Source: Hyaloraphidium curvatum
Taxonomy: Eukaryota > Monoblepharomycota > Hyaloraphidiomycetes > Hyaloraphidiales > Hyaloraphidiaceae
Assembly (NCBI GenBank): GCA_025558095.1
Contig: JAIVFI010000025.1
Span: forward strand, 1-64,000
Direction of reading: 5' to 3'
Length of the DNA: 64,000 nucleotides
The notes beneath the pieces are model-generated. The model was not told the origin of the DNA. It was given only the letters and a program-made list of their open reading frames with translations, and did not search any database. Within the stretch, counting starts at the first letter, position 1, and the number at the start of each line of letters is the position of its first letter. Below are positions 23,153 through 32,289 of the stretch, in pieces. The position numbers and the translations under genes are program-made.

Positions 23153-24409
23153 TCACGGAAACCCCCCCTCCGCAACGCGCAGCACCCCCTCCCCCGGATC
23201 CCACACCACGCGGATGCCCGACTGCGCGAGCGTGGTCCGGAACGGCCCGCCCTTGGGCACCGCTTGCGCAGCCCACCACGGCGCCTCGGCGAGGTCCGTC
23301 GGAGGTTCCCAGGGCAGCGATGCCGGCGTCGGCGGGGCGTCGGCGCCATCCGGGGAGGTGGCGCGGGCGGGGCCCAGCCACGGGTGCCCCAGCGCCTCGG
23401 CCGCCGACGGCCTGCCCTCCGGGTGCCGCGAGAGCAGCCTCGCCAGCAGGTCGCGGGCGCCCTCGGGCATTTCCCCCGCCGCTGGCATGTCCACGTCCGC
23501 CGCGACCACCCTCGCAAACAGCTCCGCCATGCTCGCCGAATCCTCGAACGGCGTCCTCCCCCTCAACATCTCGCAGAGCACCACCCCCGCGGCCCACAAA
23601 TCCGTTTTGCAATCGTACGGCCCGCCCGCCGCCGCCTCTGGGCTGAGGTAGTACGGCGTGCCCACCGCCGGGAAGGCCTGCCTGTGCCCCCGCGGCACAA
23701 GGGCCGGCAGGGAAGGGTGCGGCGAGCAGAACACGCTGGCGAGGTCCGCGAGGCAGAGCGTCCCCGGGCGGCCGTGCTCTCTGAACAGCAGGTTGGCCGG
23801 CTTCACGTCCCGGTGGATGATCCCGTGGGCGTGGAGGTGCGCCAGCGCCGAGAGCAGCGGCCGCATCGCCTCCGCCGCCTCCCCCTCGTCCAACCGGCCG
23901 CCCCTCCGGGCGAGAAACGAGTCCAGCGAGTCTGGGAGCACCTCCATGACCGCATAAAAGGCGTCCGCGGACTCGAAACCCTCGACGAACCGGGGCATGC
24001 TCGGGTGGGAGGCGGCAACGGGCGCGATGCGGTCCCACCGCGCCCTGGCGGCCCTCAGAATGTCCGGCAGCTCCGGCCCCATGGGTTTCATGACCTTCTT
24101 GAGGGCAAATATGCCGTTGGTGGCGACGCAGCGCACGGCGCGGACGTGGGCCTCGACGCCCACGCCCAGCTCCCTCCCGACGTCCTTGTAGGCTCTACGC
24201 CGCGCCCGGCCGTGCTTGAAAATGGCTTCCTCGTCGTCCGGCCCCGCACCGGTCGGGCCGCGGGGCGCCGCGCCCTCCGATGCCGACGACGCCACCGACC
24301 CGGCCGCCACGCTGCGCCCCGACGGCGCCCGGTCCACAGACCCGCCTGGTCCCCCCGGCGGCGCGGCGTCCGGGGCGGGGCCACCGCCGGGCCGGGGGAC
24401 GGCGCTCAT
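23153..24409 (-). CDS. Serine/threonine protein kinase with DLA in place of DFG
   Basis: Intronless, 418 residues. A low-complexity N-terminus of about 65 residues precedes a kinase domain (about 75-345). Visible landmarks are the ALKK lysine near residue 103, an HRDVKPAN catalytic loop near 200, the Mg-binding Asp near 221 in the form DLA rather than DFG, an activation segment with GTPYYLSPE near 252-260, and the DLWAAGVVLCEML helix. The glycine loop is weak (GVGVEA). The ATP lysine, catalytic Asp and metal Asp are all present, so catalysis is possible. The tail of about 75 residues is Pro/Ala-rich. It resembles generic CAMK/STE-type fungal kinases, but I cannot name a subfamily. It is divergent to the knuckle gene at 25526, with which it shares about 1.1 kb of upstream DNA. 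Confidence 0.88.
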   Translation of the reverse strand: MSAVPRPGGGPAPDAAPPGGPGGSVDRAPSGRSVAAGSVASSASEGAAPRGPTGAGPDDEEAIFKHGRARRRAYKDVGRELGVGVEAHVRAVRCVATNGIFALKKVMKPMGPELPDILRAARARWDRIAPVAASHPSMPRFVEGFESADAFYAVMEVLPDSLDSFLARRGGRLDEGEAAEAMRPLLSALAHLHAHGIIHRDVKPANLLFREHGRPGTLCLADLASVFCSPHPSLPALVPRGHRQAFPAVGTPYYLSPEAAAGGPYDCKTDLWAAGVVLCEMLRGRTPFEDSASMAELFARVVAADVDMPAAGEMPEGARDLLARLLSRHPEGRPSAAEALGHPWLGPARATSPDGADAPPTPASLPWEPPTDLAEAPWWAAQAVPKGGPFRTTLAQSGIRVVWDPGEGVLRVAEGGFP

Positions 24410-25525
24410 CGCAGCGGACGGGGCAAGAGCGGGCGGTCGGGGCGGGCTGGAACGCGGGGCGGGATGACTGTCCCTGCGGTCCACGGCCGCCGACACCGCG
24501 CCAAAGTCGCCAGGGGGGATGAACGACGTTAGACCATGCTCCGGCGATTGATTGATGGGAGGGAGCGCGAAGCGAACGGCAGGCGAGGACACCGCCGAGA
24601 TTTCCAACCACCCCGCGCACCGAGTGAGGTACAAAGATATGCTCGCGCTGCTCGGTTTACCGGGTCCGGTTCGGTTTGCCCGGTCCGGAGGTGCCGCACG
24701 CCACGTTCGCCTGCGACTTTGTTGTGCGATCGGGGTGCTACGACAGTACCCGAGATCGCCTCCCCCGGCACCCACTGTGAACGGACCTGCGGCCCGTTCA
24801 GGGGAGACCGACGGACGTGGGTTTGGGACGGGCGTGGACTTTTTGTGTTGCCGCCGCCGGCGGACCCTGTACTATCTTCGCCACCGACATTAGACCGGCC
24901 TTCCCCCGTTCTCCTGTCGTCTCGCCCCGGTCCCTGACGTGGTGCTGCTCGACTAGCAGCCCCGTCCTCACCCACACGCGGCCGTGTCCAACGATCCGTC
25001 CGTGCAGGACGGCTTTGAGGCGGGATAGGGTTTTGCTGCATGATCGGCCGTCTTTCCATGCACGGTCCATCGTGGCCTGCGGCGCTGCAGGACGCAACGC
25101 CAGCGATCGACGCCGCCCCGGCTTCGCCTGGGCCCGGGCGGCCGGTTGCGACGCGCGCAGGAGCGCAGGGCGGCGGCGCGAAAACTTCCAACAGAGACCA
25201 GGATGCGCCGTGCCGCACGGGATCGCATTGATCCGCTTGGTTCGGGGTTCGGTGGATGCCGGGTCGGGCGGGGTCGTCACTGGCCGCCTCCGCTCCCGCC
25301 GAAACGAGGCCCCATCCGCCCCCGCATCGAGGCGGGAAACTTCCCGCAGCCTTCCCTTCGCTGCCTCCGCGGGTCCCCGGAGCCCCCGCGGCCCGCGGGG
25401 CAGGCACTTCCGGCCCTGCGGCGGCCTGCGGTCCGAGGCCTGGACCGCGCATCCTCCGCCTTCCGCCCCCCGTCTGCGCAACCCCTCCGCGACCGCCGGG
25501 CGGAATCCGCGCCGCGCCACGGGCA
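24410..25525. other. Divergent intergenic region between kinase and knuckle gene
   Basis: About 1.1 kb separating two divergently transcribed genes. No coding signature, RNA gene or repeat is recognisable; it presumably contains both promoters. Confidence 0.45.
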
Positions 25526-25927
25526 ATGGGCAGCGGCGGCCGCCCCGGCCCTGCCGCCGCCGCGCCGCCGCCGAACCCGGCACCGCCTGCCGCGTTCGCC
25601 GCGCCCGACTTTCCCGCCCTCGCGAACCGCAGCCTCCCCGCCGCCGTGCGGAACGGGGTCGATGTGCGGCGCACGCTGTTCGCCGCGGCCATCCCGCCCG
25701 CGATGCTCGCGTGGCTGGGGGAGCTGTCGCCGTGCGGGCACCGCCGTGCGAGGGCGGGGGACAATGCGCTGTGCGTCGAGTGCCACGTGGAGTACTGCAG
25801 GCCGCTTCCAGTGCCGGTTTTCGACGACGACGAGGATGCGGCGGAGGATTCGGAGGACGAGACGGAGGCGGGCCCGCCGTGCGGCCCGCCGTGCCCGCGC
25901 AGGGCGAGCTCCTCCGCCCGCCTGTGA
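25526..25927 (+). CDS. Small Cys/His-knuckle protein with acidic tail
   Basis: No family name can be given. The ATG at 25526 yields 133 residues; the open frame extends 90 codons upstream, but that part looks non-coding. Layout: Ala/Pro-rich start (1-30); a leucine/alanine helix (31-68); a Cys/His cluster with Cys70, His72, Cys83, Cys86, His87 and Cys91 that could bind zinc; a run of Asp/Glu (100-115); and a Cys-Pro-rich end. The helix plus cysteine arrangement faintly recalls the C-terminal cysteine motif of fungal leucine-rich-repeat proteins, but no repeats are seen upstream. The CxH...CxxCH core recurs in the proteins at 41135 and 53048. Codon composition is high in GC3, as in neighbouring real genes. 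Confidence 0.55.
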   Translation: MGSGGRPGPAAAAPPPNPAPPAAFAAPDFPALANRSLPAAVRNGVDVRRTLFAAAIPPAMLAWLGELSPCGHRRARAGDNALCVECHVEYCRPLPVPVFDDDEDAAEDSEDETEAGPPCGPPCPRRASSSARL

Positions 25928-27381
25928 ACGCGGAACTGCGCGTTGGCGTTGCTGGCAGACCAACCCCGCAGGGCGTCGGAGGGGATGTTCGCCGGCCGGG
26001 GGATGCGGTGCGAGGGGTGCGGCAGGGATCGGGGGGGGAGGGACGGGGGATGCCTCGCGGGGAGGCTCTGATGGGCACGGTCGGGGGGGACTCGGACGGG
26101 GCCGTGCATCGGGAGGATTATGGATGATGCGTTGCAGAGAGCATTATGGACGATGCGCTGCGGCGGAGCGCTTTTCGGATTGGAGTCGGGGTTTGCGGTT
26201 GTGAAGGGTTCCCGGTCTCCTGCGGCAAGTGTCTTTCCTTCTCGGCCGACACGGTTTTAGACGTTGTAGGCGGCGCTCCGAAGAGCCGATGTACGTATCC
26301 CTTCGTTTGCGCGTGTTCCGAGGTGCCCGATCCAATGTCGCCGGCGATCCGTTCCGAGCAAGCAGGCGAACGGGACGGTGCCGCCGGCTCGGTCGCGTGG
26401 GACCGCCTCGACCCTCGGACCCGGGCGCGCGGCGTTGACTTGAAAGCCCGCGGTACCGGGGCCGCGAGAAATCGGATCGATCGACGGTTCCATGTGGCGA
26501 AGCGGTCCGGTCGTTGGCCGTCGGGCCTGGGCACGCCGTGGGGCGCCCGAACCACCCGCGCCGCGCATCCGCGGGCCGCGGCACCACGCGAAACCGGCCC
26601 AACGGAATCCGGGAACGCACCAGCCGTCCCCCTTGTCCGGCGCGGGACGGGACGCGAAGCGGATCGGGGTGGGATCGGACGCGTGCTGTGCCGAATCCGC
26701 GCGTCGGCCGTCGGGGAGGCGGGCAACTCTATCGGACCCGCGACCCGCAAGGCTGGCCGCCGGCGTTTCCGCCCCCGGACGCGGCCGCGGGGCGGCGGAG
26801 CGATGCGATGGGAGGTTTCCGTGCCTTCGCCGCTCCTCGGGGGCCCCGCGATGCGGATGCAGCTCTACCCGGTGGCGGGACCCGGGATGCGCGAAACCAC
26901 CGCAACCCCATCCTGCGATCCCGGCAAGTAGAATCGCGCACGGGCCACTGCAACCCCTGCCCGCGATCCGATTCCGCGACTGCCGGGGCGGCGGGACGCG
27001 GGCCTCGGCCCCCGGCGCCGCGGCGGAGACCGTCGGCGGGCGGTCCCTTCCTGGATGCCCAGGCCCGGCGCGCTTTAACCGCCCGCGGCCGGAGCGGCGA
27101 GCCGGTGCACCGGGCCGACGGTTCGTGCTGGGGCATAGAGGACCGAGGCGGGGTAGCGCCGGCGAGCAGGCCTCCGTGGGCCAGGGTTGCCTCGACATTT
27201 TGGATTGTTGGCGCAAAGGCCGAGTCCCGAGTCGCCGGGTGGCGGAAGCACCGCTCTTCTCTCACTTCGGTTGCCCGCCGGGCCGCCCCCGTCCGCCAGC
27301 CGGAGGCGACGCCGGGGAGAAGGGTGCCGGACGGAACGGGCCGAGGGCGGCGAGCGGGCGGCGGTTTAGGCTCGCCCGACC
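25928..27381. other. Gene-free 1.45 kb upstream of a regulator
   Basis: Open frames exist on both strands but lack motifs, hydrophobic patterns or plausible starts. I see no repeats or RNA genes. It is likely a promoter and upstream region for the Zn2Cys6 gene at 27382. Confidence 0.45.
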
Positions 27382-29960
27382 ATGGCGGCGCCCGAGGATC
27401 CGCGGCTGCCGAGCTGCTCGACCTGTTTCAGCCTGAAGGTGATTTTATCGGGTTGCGATGTCCTCGAGAAGCCTTGCTGACCGCGATTCCCCGCAGCGCC
27501 GGTGCGACTACCCCACGGGCGCGCCGCCGTGCTCGCGGTGTGCCCGGCTGGCCCGCACCGACTGCCGGCCGCCCGACCCGACCGTTTCGCGGCGGCGGCT
27601 GGAGCGGCTGAAGCGCGCGAGCAAGGGCCACGCGGTTTCGGGCGGCCACAGGAAGGCCGGCGGCGGGGGGGCGAGGCGGACCACGAACAACGGCACGGCA
27701 CACGCACCCGCCGGGGCCGGGAATAACGAGCGGACATCTTCACGGACCTCTGGAGGGACCGATTCCGCGGACGGCGGCGATGCGGCCCCCGCAGGCTCGT
27801 CCAGGGCGCTGTCAGGCCGCAGGGCAGCCGCCCTCGCCGCCGCCGGCAAGCTCGCGGAGCAGGACTCGCCTTCGTCGGGCTCCGACAGCAGGAGCTCGGG
27901 ACAGGACGAGGACGGCGAGTACGAGGAGGTTGGCATCGACGGCTCGGGCACCCTGGTCCCGGGATCGGTCGCGGCCTCGGGATCGGTGTTCGCCTCGGGA
28001 TCGGGCCTGGCCTCGGGCTCCGTGGCGGCATCGGTCGTGAGCTCGGGCTCGCTGCACAGCTACGGTGCGCCCGGCGGCGATTTCGGCCCCCTGTCCAGGG
28101 GGCAGCAGGCCGCCTTCTGCGGCCTCGCCTCGCCGACGGAACCGCTGTCGACCCTCCCGGCGCCGTGGCCGCGGCCCAGGCCGCCGCAGCTCCCCGCCGT
28201 GCCGCGGGCCCCGTCTTCCACCACGACGCTCCGCCCCGTGAGCTCGCTCTCCCTCGACCCGCAACCGCTCCCCGACGTCCTGCTGCCCTCCATCGCCGCC
28301 TACTGGGCGCACTCGCACCCGCTCTCGCCCGCCGTGCACCGCACCACCTTCGAGCGCGCATTCGCTCCTTCGACCCGCGGCTCCCCCCTCTTCGGGCCGC
28401 ACCAGCCCAACGCGCTGCTCTTCGCCATGGCGGCCCTGGGCACCCGCTTCGCCGACGTGCCCGGGCTCTCGGACGCCGACCGGATCCGCGCAGGGAGGGC
28501 CTACTGCGACGCCGCGCGGGACATGCTGCTCAACGGGTACTACGGCCGGCCCGAGGGCTCCCGCGCCATGACGGACATGGAGGCCGTGCTGGTGCTCCTG
28601 TTCCTGTACAACTTCTGGATCCCGTCGGGGCTCGTGGCGAGGATGTTCCCGCTGCTGGAGCGGACCGTGGACCTCGTCGTCGCGCTGTGCGCCGACCCGG
28701 CGCGGGGCAACCGCGACGCGCTGACGGCCGAGCCCCGCACGGCGGACGAGTGGGTCGTGCGCGAGACCAAGGCCCGCGCGTGGATCGGGTGCCTGTGCCT
28801 GGACATCCTCACGGGGTACACGAGCGGGCGGGAGCCCTACTTCCCCTACTTTTCGAGGCCGATGGTGCTCCCCGCGCACGACGGCTTCTTCGACATGGCG
28901 AGCCCGGAGGAGGCGTTCAACGTTCTGTACAGGACGCCGGGGACGGCGCCGCCGGCCGTCGCCGACTTTTCCCCGCTCTTCGCCTCGGACGTCGGCGACG
29001 CGGAGCGCGTGCGTGCCGTCCGCGAGGCCGTCGGCTCCTCCTTCTCGCATCGGGCCTACAGCGGCACGCTCCTCGTCTTCGGCACCTTCCTCCGCCACCT
29101 AAAGCACCGCCTCCGCGCGCACGCCCTCGCGCACCGCGTGTCGCCGCTCGCCCTGATGACCCAGGACCCCGCGCTCGACCGCCCCGCCGAGACGGCGTAC
29201 CGCCTCCTGAACGCGCACGTGGACGCCCTCGTCGCCGCCGTCCCGCTCGCCTTCCCCCCCGCCCTCCGCCCGCTCTTCGAATCCGGCGACGCGTCGGCCT
29301 TCTTCGCCTCCTGGCCCGCCTACTTTCCTTCCCGCGGCCACGCCCACTCCTTCTTCATGACCGCGACCATGCTCCACTCGCTCCGCATGGAATCCCTCTT
29401 CGAGGGCGACGCCTCGCGCGCCTCGCCCGACATGTTCTCCTCCCCCGCCTTCCTCTCGGTGCTCGAAGGCGCCGCCGTCGCCGTGCGCATGCTGCGCTCG
29501 CAGATGGCCGACGATCCCCGGCTGCGGTGGGGCCACCTCAGCCAGGTGGCCACGGCGCTGAGGGCGGGGAACATACTGCTGGCCGCGGTGAGGGTCGGGG
29601 CGGCGGGGATGGGGTACGAGGAGGAGGTGGGGGTCGTGGCGCGGTTCCTGGACGTGGTGGGGTGGACCTACCGGCCGCTCGGTACGTCCCGTGCGGCCCC
29701 ATGGGATCGGCCCGGGCTGACGCTCCCCTGCAGCATTGAAGGCAGCCAAGGACTTCCACGCCGCCGTCGCGGCCGCCGGCATCTCCGCCCCCCCGGCCCC
29801 GGCGGGCGACGAACCGCTGCCCGATCCCGAGCCGGTGCCCATGGCGGACGACCTGGTGCCCGCGGAGGCGCGCGAGCCGGGGCCGGGGGCGGAGATGCCG
29901 GTGGCGTTTGCGCGGGCGGCGATGGCGGGGGACAGGGCGTTCCAGGGGTACATTCGGTAG
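27382..29960 (+). CDS. Zn(II)2Cys6 transcription factor, three exons
   Basis: About 822 residues. Exons are 27382-27438, 27497-29681 and 29734-29960. The first two cysteines (12 and 15) are in the 19-codon first exon; exon 2 supplies Cys 22, 31, 34 and 42, completing CX2CX6CX8CX2CX7C. Both introns (58 and 52 bp) have GT-AG ends, and the second contains CTGAC. After the cluster come an Arg-rich linker (SRRRLERLKRASKG), a Ser/Gly-rich region with an acidic stretch, and a long helical region from about residue 260 (AAYWAHSHPLSPAVH, LLFAMAALGTRF) that matches the middle region of fungal regulators. It is paralogous to the telomere-proximal regulator at 17003-19083. The tail is acidic and could act as an activation segment (inference). 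Targets are unknown. Confidence 0.88.
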
Positions 29961-30268
29961 TATGAGGGTGGGAAGGAAATAGTGGGCGTGGAGAGGAGCG
30001 GCGTGGTCGTGCGGTGCGGTGTGCTGCTGGCGCGTGGCGAGGCTGAAAAATATGCCGGGTCCGACAGTTGCTTGTAACGGGCTTTGTGCTTTGTGGATCG
30101 ATCAGTTTTGCGATGCGGTTTTGGGTCGTCCTCCCTTCCAGGGCCACGTCACCAAATCGGACTCCATTGCAGGGCCCCCGACTACGACTCGGACAAACCC
30201 CGTCCTCCTGCCCGTACCGCTCTGCCCCGGTTGCAGTTTCATCTGCAGCTGCAAGCCGGGACGATCCG
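29961..30268. other. Short intergenic gap
   Basis: About 300 bp between the regulator stop and the small membrane protein. The small-protein frame stays open through it without a convincing earlier start. Nothing else was seen. The left copy is 3437-3744. Confidence 0.4.
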
Positions 30269-30502
30269 ATGGACGACACTTCGGACCTGCGCCGGCGCGC
30301 CGTCTCCCTCTCTGCGCAACCCGCCCGAGGCACCACCACGTACCTCCTCCTGCTCTCGCTTGTCGGTCTCGTCCTCGCGCTCTTCCTCCCGTTCGACCCC
30401 GGCTTCCCGAAGCCGACGCGGACGACGGTGGTCGCGGTGGTTACCGTAACGGTGTCCGAACCGGACGCTGCGGGGGGCGGCGGGACATGCGGGAGGCGCT
30501 AG
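30269..30502 (+). CDS. Small single-pass membrane protein
   Basis: 77 residues from the ATG at 30269 (MDDTSDLRRR). A short polar, Arg-containing N-terminus is followed by one strong hydrophobic helix (about residues 24-42, LLLLSLVGLVLALFLPF), a second moderately hydrophobic stretch (VVAVVTVTV), and a Gly-rich end. This is consistent with a tail- or signal-anchored membrane microprotein, but there is no recognisable family. It lies about 130 bp before the glycosyltransferase-like gene on the same strand. It could be spurious; the main support is its membrane-like hydrophobic pattern. Confidence 0.45.
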   Translation: MDDTSDLRRRAVSLSAQPARGTTTYLLLLSLVGLVLALFLPFDPGFPKPTRTTVVAVVTVTVSEPDAAGGGGTCGRR

Positions 30503-30630
30503 CGGGCCCTTTCCGGTGCAGACAATGATGTTAGGGCGCCCTCAATCCATGTCTCGTACCATGTTTCAGATGTGACTGCTGGGGTAGCGGGAGGGTCGGA
30601 GGGACGCGGGTCACTTTGCCAGCAACCCGA

Positions 30631-31917
30631 ATGCGGTGCCCCGCGCCCACGCGGCGCAACCTGCTGTTTGCGCTGCAGGTCGGCGGCGCGCTGGCGTTAT
30701 TCTGGCAGCTGTTTGCCGCGCCCGCCGCGTACCGCCCGCCGGCGCACCCGCGCGTGGCGGTGTGCGGCACCGACGGCTTCCGGCTCAACATCCTCGCGCA
30801 CGCCGACCTGCTCCACAAGCACCTGCTCGAGCCGCTCGACGCCGACGTGTACGCCGTCGTGACGCACCACCGGCTGTTCCCGCCGCCGGGCGACGCGCCC
30901 GGGCCGCTCAAGGGCGTGCTGGAGGCGCTGCTGGCGAGGGACGCGGACTTTTCGAGGCAGGAGCGCGCCTTCGACGTCGAGACGCGGCAGTGGATGGAGG
31001 CGTCGCCCATTTTCGGGCTGCCGTCGTCGGGGGAGCGCTGGGGCCGGCTCATGGCCGTCGAGGTGCCGCCCATGACCACCTCAAAGGGCTACACGGACCT
31101 CATCACGGCCGGCGCGTCCAAAACGACCCTGGACCTCCTCCGCCGCTTCGGCGAGGTCGAGAACGCCATCGGCCCCGCGTTCAACGCGACGGGCGCCAGC
31201 CTGCCCTCGGTGCTGGCCCGGCGGCGCTGCCTGGACGCCATCCGCGCGGGGGAGCAGCAGCGCTCCGCCGAGCTGGGCCGCGCCTTCCGCTACGACTTTG
31301 TCGTCTGGACACGGCTGCAGCTGGTCCACGTCGGGCCGTACCCGCCCCTGTCGCTGCTCGCCTCGCGGCCCGACACGCTGTGGACGACCACCAACGACGC
31401 CTACGGCGGCCTGAACGACCGGCACGCCTTCCTCCCGCGGCACATGGCCGACTGGTTCCTCTCGCAATGGGACCACATGCTCAACGGCTCCATGGACGCC
31501 GCCATCGCGGCCGTCGATCCCGGCCGGACGCTGCTCAACGGCGAGCGGATGCTGGAGCTGTTCGTAGACGCCACCAAGCCCCTCGGGGGATGGAAGCGCG
31601 CCGAGTTCGGGCCGAGCCCGTTCTTCCTGGACTGCTGCGCAAAGGGCGAGGCGTGCTTCTTCCGGGAACGCCACGCCACGAACGCCACCGTCCACTACGG
31701 CCGGCCACCCGCCCCCCGGCGGCGCGAGGTGTGCGCAAAGTACGTCACGGACACGGGGTACCTGAACGTGACCGAGAACGGGGCGCGGGAGGTCGGGTGG
31801 ACCGAACGGAGGGTCGCGGTGCCGAACTGGAACGCCATCGTGGAGGTGGGGCCCAACAAGTGGGTCAAGCGGAGGGAGGAGAAGCACTTCAACCTGAGGC
31901 GGCCGATGGTGGAGTGA
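30631..31917 (+). CDS. Type II membrane glycosyltransferase-like protein
   Basis: 428 residues, no intron. The start at 30631 is the first ATG; the longer frame opens with TTG. Arg-rich cytoplasmic residues precede a signal-anchor helix (about 10-32), giving a Golgi-type type II topology. The lumenal part has the pattern YDFVVWTRLQL near residue 220, then NDAYGGLNDRHAFLPRHMADW near 258-280. This is a layout seen in uncharacterised eukaryotic nucleotide-sugar-transferase-like proteins in which the canonical RxRPD-type motif is modified. Several N-glycosylation sequons are visible (NAT, NGS, NVT). The substrate is unknown; a role in cell-wall or glycoprotein sugar addition is inference. Confidence 0.68.
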   Translation: MRCPAPTRRNLLFALQVGGALALFWQLFAAPAAYRPPAHPRVAVCGTDGFRLNILAHADLLHKHLLEPLDADVYAVVTHHRLFPPPGDAPGPLKGVLEALLARDADFSRQERAFDVETRQWMEASPIFGLPSSGERWGRLMAVEVPPMTTSKGYTDLITAGASKTTLDLLRRFGEVENAIGPAFNATGASLPSVLARRRCLDAIRAGEQQRSAELGRAFRYDFVVWTRLQLVHVGPYPPLSLLASRPDTLWTTTNDAYGGLNDRHAFLPRHMADWFLSQWDHMLNGSMDAAIAAVDPGRTLLNGERMLELFVDATKPLGGWKRAEFGPSPFFLDCCAKGEACFFRERHATNATVHYGRPPAPRRREVCAKYVTDTGYLNVTENGAREVGWTERRVAVPNWNAIVEVGPNKWVKRREEKHFNLRRPMVE

Positions 31918-32289
31918 GCGCGGACGATGGCATCTGCCGCCGCTGTACGGGGGCGTTCGGGCCCGTCCGTCGCTTGTCTCGCTCCGGACCGCTTTCGACG
32001 GACCGGGCAGCGGGATGCCGATCCGGCGATCTAGCTAGCGCGTGGTGACCGGGATGCGCCTGGACGGCATGCCAAACCAGGACCCCGCCGCGCCGGGACA
32101 CCCGACTGGATTTGCAATGGCAATGCTCGCGTATGGCGTATGGGAAGGTTGACGGACGGAGGTTGCGCTCATGTAGCGGCGGACAACGTAGGATAGCCCC
32201 ACCACGGCGGCAAGCTTCCGTCCGCCCGACGCGAGCTCACCCACGTCCTGCGGCCCCTCCCGCCGTCCGGCCGCGCCACCCGCCCCGCG
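31918..32289. other. Intergenic gap
   Basis: About 370 bp between the glycosyltransferase-like stop and the epoxide hydrolase start, on the same strand. I see no gene, RNA or repeat; it is a probable promoter region. Confidence 0.45.

Noticed and set aside
26146-26931. A 261-codon open frame with several cysteines in the gap before the third regulator
   Set aside because: The cysteines are not in any recognisable pattern, there is no domain or plausible start context, and competing frames of similar length occur on both strands.
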